Shown here: positions 7,672-17,635 of the stretch, piece after piece
Numbering within the stretch: the stretch's first letter is position 1
Layout of the letters: the number at the start of each line of letters is the position of its first letter
DNA from: Flectobacillus sp. BAB-3569
GTDB lineage: Bacteria; Bacteroidota; Bacteroidia; Cytophagales; Spirosomataceae
Assembly (NCBI RefSeq): GCF_002270355.1
Contig: NZ_NJFZ01000010.1
Location: 148,899 to 212,898 of the forward strand
DNA: 64,000 nt
Direction: 5' to 3'
Translations under genes and position numbers: made by a program
The notes under the pieces: generated by a model
Seen by the model: only the letters and a program-made list of their open reading frames with translations
Databases searched by the model: none
Told to the model about the DNA's origin: nothing

Positions 7672-10600
7672 ATGACTAACTTTGATAATCAAGGGTTGTA
7701 TCGCAAGGAATTCGAACATGATGCTTGTGGTATCGGTTTCGTAGCGAACATGAAAGGTAGAAAGTCACACAAAGTAGTGGCTGATGCAATTCAAATGCTT
7801 ATTCGCATGGACCACCGTGGAGCTTGTGGCTGCGACCCTAACTCTGGTGACGGTGCTGGTATTTTAGTACAAATTCCTCACGAGTTCTTCCTTGAAGAGT
7901 GTACAAAACTTGGCATCGATTTGCCGGCCGCCTTAGATTATGGCGTCGGTATGGTTTTCTTTCCAAAAGATGAAACTACTCGTAATGAGTGTAAGGAAAT
8001 CATTGCACGAAAGGCTAAAAAGTTAGGTCTGGAAATTTTGGGTTATCGTGTTGTCCCTTGTGACAATTCAGAAATTCAAGGTGCTGAGTCTGGAAACACT
8101 GAGCCTCAAATGGAGCAATTGTTCATCAAGCGTCCTGAAGACCAAGATGAATTAACGTTTGAGCGCAAATTGTACGTTTTCCGTCAGTACTCTGCAAGAG
8201 TAATTAACGAAACGGTGAAAGCAGTGGAAGGTAAATTCTACTATGCTTCACTTTCGGCTCGCACGATCATTTACAAAGGTATGTTGACTACTATGCAGGT
8301 ACCTGGTTATTTTGATGATTTGCGCCGTGATGAGTTTACATCTGCTTTGGCAATTGTTCACTCTCGTTTCTCAACAAATACATTCCCAGAATGGCGTTTG
8401 GCTCAACCATTCCGCTATATGGGTCACAATGGTGAAATTAACACCGTAAAAGGTAACTCTTCTTGGATGCAAGCGCAGTCTGCATTGTTCCAGTCTGACT
8501 TGTTCAGCAAAGAAGAAATGGATATGATTTTGCCAGTTTGTCAATTAGGTCAGTCTGACTCGGCTGTACTTGACAACGCCGTAGAATTATTGACTTTGTC
8601 GGGTCGTTCATTGCCTCATGTAATGATGATGCTGATTCCTGAAGCATGGGATGGTAACGAGCATATTGAAGATTACAAACGTGATTTCTACGAATACCAC
8701 GCTGCTTTGATGGAGCCTTGGGATGGTCCAGCTTCTATCTCTTTCACAGATGGTAAAATCATTGGTGCTACGCTTGACCGTAATGGTTTGCGCCCATCTC
8801 GTTTCTGGGTAACTAGCGACGATTTCGTAATCATGGCTTCTGAGGCTGGGGTATTGGATATTGACCAATCTACAGTTGTCAAAAAAGGTCGTTTACAGCC
8901 AGGTAAAATGTTCATCGTCGATATGGAACAAGGTCGTATTATTCCTGACGATGAATTGAAAGAAAAAATCTGTAAACAACAACCTTACGGAGAGTGGTTG
9001 AAGGCTAACAAAATTAAGGTTGAAGACCTTCCTGCTGCTGGTGCTGAGTACCGTGCTCCATTCGAAAGAGAATTGTTGTTGCGTCAACAAGTATTTGGCT
9101 TCACCACCGAAGACCTTCGTGTAGTATTGTCACAGATGGTTGAGACTGGTAAAGAGGCATTAGGCTCAATGGGTGTAGATACCCCATTAGCGATTTTGTC
9201 TGACCAAGCGCAACATTTATCATACTATTTCAAACAATTGTTTGCTCAAGTAACCAACCCTCCAATTGACCCTATCCGCGAACGTACGGTAATGTCATTG
9301 TTGTCGGATATTGGTGGTTTGAAAAACTTGTTGAAAGAAACGCCTGAACACTGTCGTCAAATCGAAATTCGTCAACCAGTATTAACCAATGCTGAGATTG
9401 AGAAAATTCGTTGGATTGATCACAAAAACTTCCATACAAAATCGATTCATACAACTTTCAGAGCTAATGGCGAGAAAGGACAATTGAAGCGTGCTTTGGA
9501 TAGAATTTGTCAATACGCTGAAGATGCAGTAGATGATGGTTATGCAATTTTGTTGTTGACCGATCGTGGTGTAGATAGCTCACACGCGCCAATTCCTTCT
9601 TTATTGGCTACAGCTGCGGTTCATCATCATTTGATTCGTAAAGGAAAACGTGCACAAGTAGGTCTTATCGTTGAGGCTGGTGACGTTTGGGAAACACATC
9701 ACTTTGCTACCTTGATTGGTTTTGGTGCTTCGGCAGTAAACCCATACATGGCTTTCGAAACTATTCGTGGTATGAAAGACAAAGGTATTTTGCAAGTAGA
9801 TTATCCTTACGAAAAATTACAACAAAACTACATCAAAGCGGTAAATGGTGAGTTGTTGAAAATCTTCTCTAAAATGGGTATTTCAACACTTCAATCTTAC
9901 CAAGGTGCTCAAATCTTCGAAATCGTTGGTTTGGCAAAAGAAGTAGTTGATAAATATTTCTCTGGAGCTGTATCTCGTATTGGTGGTATCGATTTGGAAG
10001 GTATCCAAAAAGAAGCCCTAATCAAACATACAAATGGATATCCTGAACAACCAGTAGCTAATCCAAAACTAGAAGTAGGTGGTGTGTACCAATGGAAACA
10101 CCGTGGTGAAGCTCACTTGTTCAACCCAGAAACAATCCACTTATTACAACAGTCTACTAAAACAAACAACTATCAGTTGTTTAAGAAATACTCGAAGATT
10201 GTAGATGATCAAACGGAGAAAGCGATGACGCTTCGTGGATTGTTGAAATTCAAAAAAGGTACTCCTGTTCCAATCGAAGAAGTTGAACCAGTTGAAAGTA
10301 TCTTCAAGCGCTTTGCTACGGGAGCTATGTCATTCGGTTCTATTTCTTACGAAGCTCACACTACTTTGGCTATTGCCATGAACCGTATTGGTGGTAAATC
10401 AAATACAGGTGAAGGTGGTGAAGACCCAATCCGTTTTGAGCCAATGGCTAACGGTGACTCTATGAACTCTGCTATCAAGCAGGTTGCTTCGGGGCGTTTT
10501 GGTGTAACTGCTCACTATTTGACAAACGCACAAGAGCTACAAATCAAAATGGCTCAAGGCGCTAAGCCAGGTGAAGGTGGTCAGTTGCCAGGTCACAAAG

Positions 10601-12240
10601 TAGATGATTGGATTGGTAAAACTCGTCACTCAACGCCAGGTGTAGGTTTGATTTCGCCTCCTCCTCACCACGATATTTATTCAATCGAGGACTTAGCACA
10701 GTTGATTTTTGACCTTAAAAATGCAAACCGTGCTGCTCGTATCTCAGTTAAATTGGTATCAGAAGCAGGTGTAGGTACAATCGCGGCGGGTGTTGCTAAG
10801 GCACATGCTGATCATATCTTGATTGCAGGTCACGATGGAGGTACTGGTGCTTCGCCACTTTCTTCTATCCGTCACGCAGGTTTGCCTTGGGAACTTGGTT
10901 TGGCTGAAACACACCAAACATTGGTTCGTAACAAATTGCGTGGTCGTGTGACTGTACAAACGGATGGTCAAATCAAAACAGGTCGTGACCTTGCCATCGC
11001 AGCCCTATTAGGTGCTGAAGAATTTGGTGTAGCAACAGCTGCATTGGTTACAGCAGGTTGTATCATGATGCGTAAGTGTCACTTGAATACTTGCCCAGTT
11101 GGGGTTGCAACTCAAGACCCACGCTTGCGTGCAATGTACACTGGTAACCCAGATCACGTAGTAAACTTGTTCTATTTCTTGGCACAGGAGCTTCGTGAAT
11201 TAATGGCTGAACTTGGTTTCCGTACCGTTAATGAAATGGTTGGTCAAGTGGATCGCCTAGAAATGAAAGAAAATATCCAACACTGGAAATACAAACATTT
11301 AGATCTTTCTCCAATCTTGTTCAAACAGCCAATGTCATTAGATGTTGCATTATACAAACAAGAAGAACAAGATCATGGTTTGGATGTACAAGTTGACTGG
11401 GATTTGTTAAAAGCTGCGAAACCAGCTATTGACAACCAAGAAAAAGTATATGGTGAATTTGAAGTAATCAACGTAAACCGTACGATTGGTACCATGCTTT
11501 CTAACGAAATTACGAAAGTATACGGTGCAAAAGGTTTACCAAATGATACAATCCACTTCAAGTTTACAGGTACAGCTGGACAATCGTTTGGAGCATTCTC
11601 TGTCAATGGTATTACATTTGAACTAGAAGGTGATGCTAACGATTACATCGGAAAAGGTCTTTGTGGAGCTAAATTGATTGTTTATCCAAACAAAAAAGCG
11701 CCATTCAATCCTTCTGAAAACTCAGTAGTAGGTAACGTATCATTCTACGGTGCAACTTCGGGTGAGGCTTATTTACGTGGTATGGCTGGTGAGCGTTTTT
11801 GCGTACGTAACTCGGGTGCTAAAGTAGTAGTAGAAGGTATCGGTGACCACGGTTGCGAATATATGACTGGTGGATTGGTCGTGATTTTGGGCGATACTGG
11901 TCGTAACTTCGGAGCAGGTATGTCGGGTGGTGTAGCGTATGTGCTGAATGCTAAAGGAGATTTTGCTTCTAAAGTAAACCCTGAAATGGTAGCTATCGAG
12001 GAGTTGACCCAAGAAGATGAGTCAATCTTGAAACTATATGTTGAGCAACATTTGCAATATACTAACTCAGATGTAGCTAAGGGAATCTTAGACAACTGGT
12101 CTGAATCACTTGCGCAATTTGTTAAAGTAATGCCACAAGACTTCAAAAAAGCACTTGCTTCTCGTAACGTTACAGTTGCAGAGGTTCTTGAAAATAAAGA
12201 TGTGGTTTACAAGGACATCCAAGTTGAAATTGCTCACTAA
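7672..12240 (+). CDS. gltB: Glutamate synthase (NADPH) large subunit
   Basis: The 1522-residue large subunit makes glutamate from 2-oxoglutarate using ammonia released from glutamine. A short propeptide precedes the N-terminal nucleophile of the class II glutamine amidotransferase domain (Cys19 in DACGIGF). The central and FMN-binding synthase domains follow (ATGAMSFGSIS, GGKSNTGEGGEDPIR, then GHDGGTGASPLSS). The 3Fe-4S cysteines are C1130, C1136 and C1141. The C-terminal glycine-rich beta-helix shows GDHGCEYMTGG. Length and domain order are those of the bacterial enzyme. gltD follows after 74 bases, so the two form an operon. Confidence 0.98.
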   Translation: MTNFDNQGLYRKEFEHDACGIGFVANMKGRKSHKVVADAIQMLIRMDHRGACGCDPNSGDGAGILVQIPHEFFLEECTKLGIDLPAALDYGVGMVFFPKDETTRNECKEIIARKAKKLGLEILGYRVVPCDNSEIQGAESGNTEPQMEQLFIKRPEDQDELTFERKLYVFRQYSARVINETVKAVEGKFYYASLSARTIIYKGMLTTMQVPGYFDDLRRDEFTSALAIVHSRFSTNTFPEWRLAQPFRYMGHNGEINTVKGNSSWMQAQSALFQSDLFSKEEMDMILPVCQLGQSDSAVLDNAVELLTLSGRSLPHVMMMLIPEAWDGNEHIEDYKRDFYEYHAALMEPWDGPASISFTDGKIIGATLDRNGLRPSRFWVTSDDFVIMASEAGVLDIDQSTVVKKGRLQPGKMFIVDMEQGRIIPDDELKEKICKQQPYGEWLKANKIKVEDLPAAGAEYRAPFERELLLRQQVFGFTTEDLRVVLSQMVETGKEALGSMGVDTPLAILSDQAQHLSYYFKQLFAQVTNPPIDPIRERTVMSLLSDIGGLKNLLKETPEHCRQIEIRQPVLTNAEIEKIRWIDHKNFHTKSIHTTFRANGEKGQLKRALDRICQYAEDAVDDGYAILLLTDRGVDSSHAPIPSLLATAAVHHHLIRKGKRAQVGLIVEAGDVWETHHFATLIGFGASAVNPYMAFETIRGMKDKGILQVDYPYEKLQQNYIKAVNGELLKIFSKMGISTLQSYQGAQIFEIVGLAKEVVDKYFSGAVSRIGGIDLEGIQKEALIKHTNGYPEQPVANPKLEVGGVYQWKHRGEAHLFNPETIHLLQQSTKTNNYQLFKKYSKIVDDQTEKAMTLRGLLKFKKGTPVPIEEVEPVESIFKRFATGAMSFGSISYEAHTTLAIAMNRIGGKSNTGEGGEDPIRFEPMANGDSMNSAIKQVASGRFGVTAHYLTNAQELQIKMAQGAKPGEGGQLPGHKVDDWIGKTRHSTPGVGLISPPPHHDIYSIEDLAQLIFDLKNANRAARISVKLVSEAGVGTIAAGVAKAHADHILIAGHDGGTGASPLSSIRHAGLPWELGLAETHQTLVRNKLRGRVTVQTDGQIKTGRDLAIAALLGAEEFGVATAALVTAGCIMMRKCHLNTCPVGVATQDPRLRAMYTGNPDHVVNLFYFLAQELRELMAELGFRTVNEMVGQVDRLEMKENIQHWKYKHLDLSPILFKQPMSLDVALYKQEEQDHGLDVQVDWDLLKAAKPAIDNQEKVYGEFEVINVNRTIGTMLSNEITKVYGAKGLPNDTIHFKFTGTAGQSFGAFSVNGITFELEGDANDYIGKGLCGAKLIVYPNKKAPFNPSENSVVGNVSFYGATSGEAYLRGMAGERFCVRNSGAKVVVEGIGDHGCEYMTGGLVVILGDTGRNFGAGMSGGVAYVLNAKGDFASKVNPEMVAIEELTQEDESILKLYVEQHLQYTNSDVAKGILDNWSESLAQFVKVMPQDFKKALASRNVTVAEVLENKDVVYKDIQVEIAH

Positions 12241-12314
12241 TCCATTTTGAAAGTCTGAATCTATTCATGCAATATTTTCAGACTTTTAAATCCTAAAATT
12301 TTCAAATTAAGACA

Positions 12315-13805
12315 ATGGGAAAACCAACCGGATTTTTAGAGGTAACAAGAGAAACTCCAAAGAAAAGACCAGTCGCTGAACGTGTTGGCGATTACAAAGA
12401 AATAGATATTGATTTTACAACAGATAAAGTAACAGCACAAGCGAGTCGTTGTATGGACTGTGGCGTTCCTTTCTGTCATAATGGTTGTCCACTAGGCAAC
12501 ATTATCCCAGAGTTTAACGATGCAGTATTTGACCAAAACTGGGCTTATGCATACGAAATTTTATCTTCAACCAACAACTTCCCTGAGTTTACAGGTCGTA
12601 TTTGTCCTGCGCCATGTGAAGCTGCTTGTGTATTAGGTATCAATAAGCCTCCAGTAACAATCGAGTATATCGAGAAATCGATTATCGAATACGCTTTTGG
12701 AAATGGCTTAGTAAAACCAAATGTACCAACCAAAAGAACTGGCAAGAAAGTAGCAGTAATTGGTTCTGGCCCTGCTGGTTTGGCTTCTGCTGCACAATTA
12801 AACAAAGCTGGTCACTCAGTTACAGTATTTGAACGTGCTGACGAAGCAGGCGGTTTGTTGCGCTACGGTATTCCAGATTTCAAATTAGAGAAATGGGTAG
12901 TTCAGCGTCGTGTTGAGGTAATGAAAGAAGAAGGTATAGTTTTCAAAACTTCAACAAATATAGGTGTTGACATCAAAGGTGAAGAGTTGTTGGAAGACTT
13001 CGACTTGATTATGTTGGCAGGTGGTTCAACAGTTCCGAGAATGTTGCCTATCCCGGGTTCTGACTTGAAAGGAATTTACCCAGCGATGGAATTTTTGTCA
13101 CAACAAAACAAGCGTGTAGCTGGTATTGATCGTCAATTTGATCACCGTGGTGCTACTTATGCAAATGGTGAATTGTTGGCTACAGACAAAAATGTTGTGG
13201 TGATTGGTGGTGGTGACACAGGTTCTGACTGTGTTGGTACTTCAAATCGTCATAAAGCAAAATCTGTTACTCAAGTAGAGGTAATGCCAATGCCTCCTGC
13301 AGAACGTGCTTCTCAAACTCCATGGCCTAACTGGCCGATGATGTTGCGTACTTCTACATCTCATGAAGAAGGAGCTGATCGTCAATGGTCTATCGCCGTG
13401 AAAGAATATGTAGGTGATGAAAATGGTAATTTGAAAGGTATTAAAATCGCGGATATTGCTATGGAGGTTGTTGACGGCAAAGCTCAACAAGTTCATACAA
13501 ATGAGCGTGAAATTCCTTGCGAATTAGCCCTTATCGCTGCTGGTTTCTTACATCCACAACGTGAAGGCCTTTTGTCTCAATTAGAAGAAAAAGGACTTGA
13601 GTTTGACGAAAGAGGAAATGTAAAAGCTAACAATTACAAGACATCTGTAGATAAAGTATTTGCAGCAGGGGATATGCGTCGTGGACAATCATTGGTAGTT
13701 TGGGCTATCTCTGAAGGTCGTGAAGCTGCTCGTCAAGCAGATATTTATCTTCAAGGTTCTTCAATTCTTGAAGCTAAAGCGGTGTCTACATTCTCTGTAG
13801 TGTAG
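12315..13805 (+). CDS. gltD: Glutamate synthase small subunit
   Basis: GltD passes electrons from NADPH through FAD and 4Fe-4S clusters to GltB. The 496-residue protein has the N-terminal cysteine sets RCMDCGVPFCHNGC (C46, C49, C54, C58) and CPAPCEAAC near residue 100, an FAD-binding GSGPAGLASA near 150, an NADPH-binding VVIGGGDTGSDCVGT near 300, and the C-terminal FAAGDMRRGQSLVVWA motif that contacts FAD. It lies 74 bases after gltB on the same strand and is followed by a terminator, closing the gltBD operon. Confidence 0.98.
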   Translation: MGKPTGFLEVTRETPKKRPVAERVGDYKEIDIDFTTDKVTAQASRCMDCGVPFCHNGCPLGNIIPEFNDAVFDQNWAYAYEILSSTNNFPEFTGRICPAPCEAACVLGINKPPVTIEYIEKSIIEYAFGNGLVKPNVPTKRTGKKVAVIGSGPAGLASAAQLNKAGHSVTVFERADEAGGLLRYGIPDFKLEKWVVQRRVEVMKEEGIVFKTSTNIGVDIKGEELLEDFDLIMLAGGSTVPRMLPIPGSDLKGIYPAMEFLSQQNKRVAGIDRQFDHRGATYANGELLATDKNVVVIGGGDTGSDCVGTSNRHKAKSVTQVEVMPMPPAERASQTPWPNWPMMLRTSTSHEEGADRQWSIAVKEYVGDENGNLKGIKIADIAMEVVDGKAQQVHTNEREIPCELALIAAGFLHPQREGLLSQLEEKGLEFDERGNVKANNYKTSVDKVFAAGDMRRGQSLVVWAISEGREAARQADIYLQGSSILEAKAVSTFSVV

Positions 13806-13820
13806 TGATTCATCTCTGAT

Positions 13821-14066
13821 TGAGTGAATTGTGAATGAGTGATTATCTTTTAAAGATGAGTCACTCAGCATATAGTAGGAGTTATCCTGAGGGATTACTC
13901 TCCAAATTTTTATCAAAAAAGCGGTCGGAAATTGTTTTTCGACCGCTTTTTTGATATTATCATGCTGGATAACTTATCGTTAGGCGTAACAATTTACATC
14001 TCTACTTGTGAAAGGTAAATTTTAAAAATAATCACTCATTCACTCAATCTCAATTCACCCAATTAA
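13821..14066. repeat. Inverted pair of 7-base-period arrays around a terminator
   Basis: The left array (13821-13847) begins TGAGTGA, ATTGTGA. The right array (14030-14066) reads ATCACTC, ATTCACT and onward, i.e. the left word family on the other strand. The pair encloses the gltD terminator hairpin in the gap between the convergent gltD and the propeller lipoprotein. The gap (13806-14119) contains no gene. Confidence 0.65.
13915..13952. terminator. Terminator after gltD
   Basis: AAAAAAGCGGTCG pairs with CGACCGCTTTTTT around a ~12-base loop. A and T runs at both ends make it usable from both sides. Confidence 0.9.
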
Positions 14067-14119
14067 TGCTGACACACGCTTGATAATTGGCTTCAAACGT
14101 GTGTTTTATCATTGAAATC

Positions 14120-15157
14120 TCAGTAATCAATATCAATAGCCTCGGGAGAAAATGTGGAAGTATATCCTCTAATAGGAGCGACATTTCCATTATCTCCAAA
14201 ACCAAAAACAAGAATTTTCTTATTAGCCTTTTCTGCTACATAGATAAACCCTTTTATACTACGATCATCAATGGCAATATCTACAGGATTTCCTAAGCCA
14301 GTATTTGAGCCAAAAATGGCTCTATTAGCGAGGATTGAGCTGTTATTGGTAATCTTTGAGACTTTATCTATAATATAAATTCCTCCATCTTTATCAAAAT
14401 TTGTCCCAGAAGCATTTCCAATTTCTGTTACAAACAGCATATCTCTTTGTGATGAATAAGCAATGCCATGTAATCGCGCTGTTGCTCCATTGATTTTATA
14501 TCCATTTATAAAAAATCTAAGACTGGCAGCAACTTTTCCTGCCTCTATGCCAGAAGGATTGTTATAAATTTCTACTCGAAGCGCATTTTTATCCATCACA
14601 ACAAATAGTCGATTGTTCTTTTTGTCGTACGTAATTCCCCATGGCTCGCCACTTAGTTTAAGTTTTTTCCCCACATACTTTCCATTTAAGGTCGAAACTT
14701 TTTCATAGACTCTAATTGTACTGTCGGTATTGTTTGCTACGAATAATGCGTCATTTGTCTCATCATAGGCGATTTCTCTTCCACTAGATAGGGTAGAGTC
14801 GATAATGATATTATTAGGTAAAGACGCCTCAAATACAGAAGAGGCATTGTTGTAAAGCCTAATACTTTTTTGTGCTCTACTTATTTGAAACAAAAAGTTT
14901 TTACTTGCAACAAATAAAACTCCATTACCATCTTGCGCGCCATTGTTTAGTTCAACCTTAGGAACTAATATAGTAGAGTCTGCTGGTTTGAAAATTTGCA
15001 AGTTTTTGGCATTAATCGTCGTTTCAGCATTAGAAACAAAAAGGGTCGAAACTTTAAAAATTTCTAACGGCTCGGCATCAGAATTTTTAAAACAGGCGCT
15101 CAAAAACAGGATACCCCAGAAGCTACAAAGTGTGAATAGTAGAAATGATTTTTTCAT
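14120..15157 (-). CDS. Putative beta-propeller lipoprotein
   Basis: A 345-residue exported lipoprotein: signal segment with lipobox LSAC (lipidated Cys22), then repeats of the form LFVANN..DSTIRVYE, LFVVMDKN..VEIYN, MLFVTEIGN..GGIYIIDK and FIYVAEKANKKILVF. These spaced V/I-rich strands are typical of NHL/YVTN-like beta propellers with six or seven blades. No catalytic residues stand out, so it may bind a ligand or partner at the outer membrane; the function is unknown. The gene is monocistronic and convergent with gltD. Confidence 0.7.
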   Translation of the reverse strand: MKKSFLLFTLCSFWGILFLSACFKNSDAEPLEIFKVSTLFVSNAETTINAKNLQIFKPADSTILVPKVELNNGAQDGNGVLFVASKNFLFQISRAQKSIRLYNNASSVFEASLPNNIIIDSTLSSGREIAYDETNDALFVANNTDSTIRVYEKVSTLNGKYVGKKLKLSGEPWGITYDKKNNRLFVVMDKNALRVEIYNNPSGIEAGKVAASLRFFINGYKINGATARLHGIAYSSQRDMLFVTEIGNASGTNFDKDGGIYIIDKVSKITNNSSILANRAIFGSNTGLGNPVDIAIDDRSIKGFIYVAEKANKKILVFGFGDNGNVAPIRGYTSTFSPEAIDIDY

Positions 15158-15408
15158 ATTGTAGGCAATTCAAAGTTTTTGTGGATTATATTTTCAGATA
15201 TACGTAGATGATGAACTTTTAGATTGAAATATTAAATCTTAGATAAATCTGAAAATGCGTCTAAAATCAAGTAGAAGTGGTTTTTGGATAAAAAAACTTT
15301 CAAAAAAAGTGCCTTTGTAATGGTTGTTTTAAGTAATTGTTAATCAGAATTGTATGGTATATGTTGTGAAAAACTTTCAAGAAAATGCATTTTTTTTTCA
15401 TTTCCGAC

Positions 15409-15440
15409 TTGCATCTTAATCAAAAAAAGCCGTACCTTTG
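15409..15440 (+). promoter_or_regulatory. Promoter of the tRNA cluster
   Basis: TTG at 15409-15411 and TACCTTTG at 15433-15440, 21 bases apart, match the Bacteroidota -33/-7 promoter. The expected start site lies ~40 bases before tRNA-Ser, and no other gene could use it. Confidence 0.8.
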
Positions 15441-15489
15441 CATCACCTAAACACAAGGGAGGTATCTAACGAGATACTTTAAGTGTTAA

Positions 15490-15579
15490 GGAGAGATGCC
15501 TGAGAGGCCGAAAGGAACAGTTTGCTAAACTGTCGTACTGGTAACGGTACCGAGGGTTCGAATCCCTCTCTCTCCGCCA
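15490..15579 (+). tRNA. tRNA-Ser (GCT)
   Basis: Acceptor GGAGAGA pairs with TCTCTCC followed by G and an encoded CCA. The anticodon loop TTGCTAA is closed by ACAGT/ACTGT. A long variable arm (GTACTGGTAACGGTACC region) marks a class II serine tRNA, and the T arm has GGTTCGAATCC. It reads AGC/AGU and is first in the cluster. Confidence 0.95.
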
Positions 15580-15605
15580 CTTTTAAAGTGGAATGGCCAA
15601 AAGTT

Positions 15606-15682
15606 CGGGATGTAGCGTAGTCCGGTATCGCGCCTGCTTTGGGAGCAGGAGGTCGTAGGTTCGAATCCTGCCATCCCGACCA
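15606..15682 (+). tRNA. tRNA-Pro (TGG), copy 1
   Basis: Acceptor CGGGATG pairs with CATCCCG, discriminator A, then an encoded CCA. The anticodon is TGG in the loop TTTGGGA. Bases 15606-15679 are identical to the copy at 15908-15981. Confidence 0.95.
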
Positions 15683-15754
15683 TAATTTAGGATTTTGAAG
15701 ATTGACATAAGTGAATTTTCAGTTCCGTCTGGAATCAGAATCCTTTTTTATTCC

Positions 15755-15828
15755 GGTTCCGTAGCTCAGCTGGATAGAGCAACTGCCTTCTAAGCAGTAG
15801 GTCTCAGGTTCGAATCCTGACGGAATCA
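15755..15828 (+). tRNA. tRNA-Arg (TCT)
   Basis: Acceptor GGTTCCG pairs with CGGAATC (one G-T pair), discriminator A. The anticodon loop CTTCTAA is closed by ACTGC/GCAGT, so it reads AGA/AGG. CCA is not encoded (CAC follows) and must be added after processing. Confidence 0.95.
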
Positions 15829-15907
15829 CACCTGAGAATAAGATACACAGTAGAGTGAATCTTTTACAAAATACTTTTCTAGTTAATGTTAATTAATATA
15901 GGAAATT

Positions 15908-15981
15908 CGGGATGTAGCGTAGTCCGGTATCGCGCCTGCTTTGGGAGCAGGAGGTCGTAGGTTCGAATCCTGCCATCCCGA
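15908..15981 (+). tRNA. tRNA-Pro (TGG), copy 2
   Basis: All 74 bases are identical to copy 1, but the next bases are CAAA, so CCA is not encoded here. It is the last gene of the cluster, with a terminator directly behind it. Confidence 0.95.
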
Positions 15982-15982
15982 C

Positions 15983-16012
15983 AAAGCCTAACTCATTGAG
16001 TTAGGCTTTTTT
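15983..16012 (+). terminator. Terminator of the tRNA cluster
   Basis: AAAGCCTAACTC pairs with GAGTTAGGCTTT around a 3-base loop and is followed by T. It starts 2 bases after tRNA-Pro copy 2, leaving almost no trailer. Confidence 0.92.
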
Positions 16013-16060
16013 GTTTTGTAACAGTTCCCGAACTTTACTTGTAACAAAAGAAGCCAACAC

Positions 16061-16097
16061 AAAAAAGCCTTTCCTTGTATCAAGGAAAGGCTTTTTT
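16061..16097. terminator. Terminator downstream of mqo
   Basis: A perfect 17-bp stem (AAAAAAGCCTTTCCTTG and its complement) with loop TAT. It lies 20 bases after the mqo stop on the minus strand and also backs up the tRNA terminator from the other side. Confidence 0.92.
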
Positions 16098-16117
16098 GTG
16101 AGAAATAGTATCTAAAA

Positions 16118-17635
16118 TTAAGCTAATTCAGCTGATTTAAGACCAAGTACATCATTTGTCCAATGATTGATTTGATTAAACAACTCATCATTGCTAATCA
16201 AAGATTGTCCAAATGAAGGAATCATTGCTTTTAATTTACTTTGCCATTCTTCTGTATTGTATTCCTCTTTAAAGCAGCGCTCTAATAATTTCAACATAAT
16301 GTCAACCGCCGTAGAAGCTCCAGGAGAAGCTCCTAGTAAGGCAGCAATTGAACCGTCAGAAGCTGCAACAATTTCGGTACCAAATTCAAGCACACCACCT
16401 TTTACTGGGTCTTTCTTAATTACCTGTACGCGTTGTCCGGCTACAAGCAATTCCCAATCTTCCATGCGTGCATTCGGGAAGTATTCTTTCAACGCCTCCA
16501 AACGGTCTTCTGGTGATTGTCTTACTTGCTCAATCAAATATTTCGTAAGGTCGATGTTCTGCAAACCTGCTTGCATCATTGGTACGATGTTGCTCAATTT
16601 GATAGAAGAAGGTAAGTCTAATAAAGAACCTTCTTTTAAGAAACGAGTCGTGAACCCTGCATACGGACCAAAAAGAAGTTCCTTCTGACCATCAATCATA
16701 CGAGAGTCTAAGTGTGGAACTGACATCGGTGGAGCACCTACTGCAGCCTTACCGTATACTTTTGCGTTGTGACGTTCTACAACTTCAGGATTGTTGCATT
16801 TTAACCATTGTCCACTTACAGGGAAACCTCCAAAACCTTTACCTTCTTCAATTTTAGATTTCTCCAATAATGGCAATGCACCGCCTCCAGCACCAACAAA
16901 TACAAAACTTGTGTAGATTTTCTTTTTATTACGCTTTTTGGTAGCAAGGTTATCTAAGGTAATACACCAGTTTCCGTCTTCTAGTTGTTCCAAATCGGTT
17001 ACTTCATGCTTCAAACGGATTTTAACACCATCCATGTTTTTGAGGTGATCAAACAACATACGTGTTAAGTTGCCGAAGTTAACATCAGTTCCTGCATCGG
17101 TGTAAGTAGCTGCTACGGGTTGATTTGCATCACGACCTTCCATCACCAAGGGAATCCAATTTTTAATTTCTTCTGGATTCTCAGTATACAACATATCTTT
17201 GAAAACGTGATATTGAGTCAATAAATCAAAACGCTTACGAAGATAGCTTACGTTTTTTTCACCATGAACGAAACTCATGTGAGGTACAGATTGAATAAAG
17301 TCCTCAGGTGAAAGGATATTTTTTTCGACTAGATATGCCCAGAATTGGCGTGAAAGTTGGAATGAATCATAAATTTTTAAAGCCTTAGACCCATCAACAC
17401 TACCATCTGGTTTTTCAGGAGTATAGTTCAGCTCACATAATGCAGCATGACCTGTACCTGCGTTGTTCCAAGCTTCCGAACTTTCTCCTGCAATCAAATC
17501 AAGACGTTCGAAAATAGTAATTTTTAAATCAGGTTGAAGCTCTTTTAACAACACCCCGAGCGTCGCACTCATAACGCCTGCCCCAATCAAAACAACATCT
17601 GAATAGTTGGCAGCACTCTTTAATTTTTTACGCAT
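16118..17635 (-). CDS. mqo: Malate:quinone oxidoreductase
   Basis: Mqo oxidises malate to oxaloacetate at the inner face of the membrane and gives electrons to the quinone pool, replacing NAD malate dehydrogenase in the TCA cycle. The 505 residues match the family length. Signs are the FAD-binding VVLIGAGVMSATLGVLLKEL at the N-terminus, the ESSEAWNNAGTGHAALCELNYTP block near residue 60, FVGAGGGALPLLEKS near 250, and the C-terminal GASPGASTAV. It is monocistronic. The menC gene in the same window fits menaquinone as the acceptor. Confidence 0.97.
   Translation of the reverse strand: MRKKLKSAANYSDVVLIGAGVMSATLGVLLKELQPDLKITIFERLDLIAGESSEAWNNAGTGHAALCELNYTPEKPDGSVDGSKALKIYDSFQLSRQFWAYLVEKNILSPEDFIQSVPHMSFVHGEKNVSYLRKRFDLLTQYHVFKDMLYTENPEEIKNWIPLVMEGRDANQPVAATYTDAGTDVNFGNLTRMLFDHLKNMDGVKIRLKHEVTDLEQLEDGNWCITLDNLATKKRNKKKIYTSFVFVGAGGGALPLLEKSKIEEGKGFGGFPVSGQWLKCNNPEVVERHNAKVYGKAAVGAPPMSVPHLDSRMIDGQKELLFGPYAGFTTRFLKEGSLLDLPSSIKLSNIVPMMQAGLQNIDLTKYLIEQVRQSPEDRLEALKEYFPNARMEDWELLVAGQRVQVIKKDPVKGGVLEFGTEIVAASDGSIAALLGASPGASTAVDIMLKLLERCFKEEYNTEEWQSKLKAMIPSFGQSLISNDELFNQINHWTNDVLGLKSAELA

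Noticed and set aside
16191..16688. 165-codon plus-strand ORF opposite mqo
   Set aside because: It is antisense to mqo, which has full family motifs; it has no independent support.
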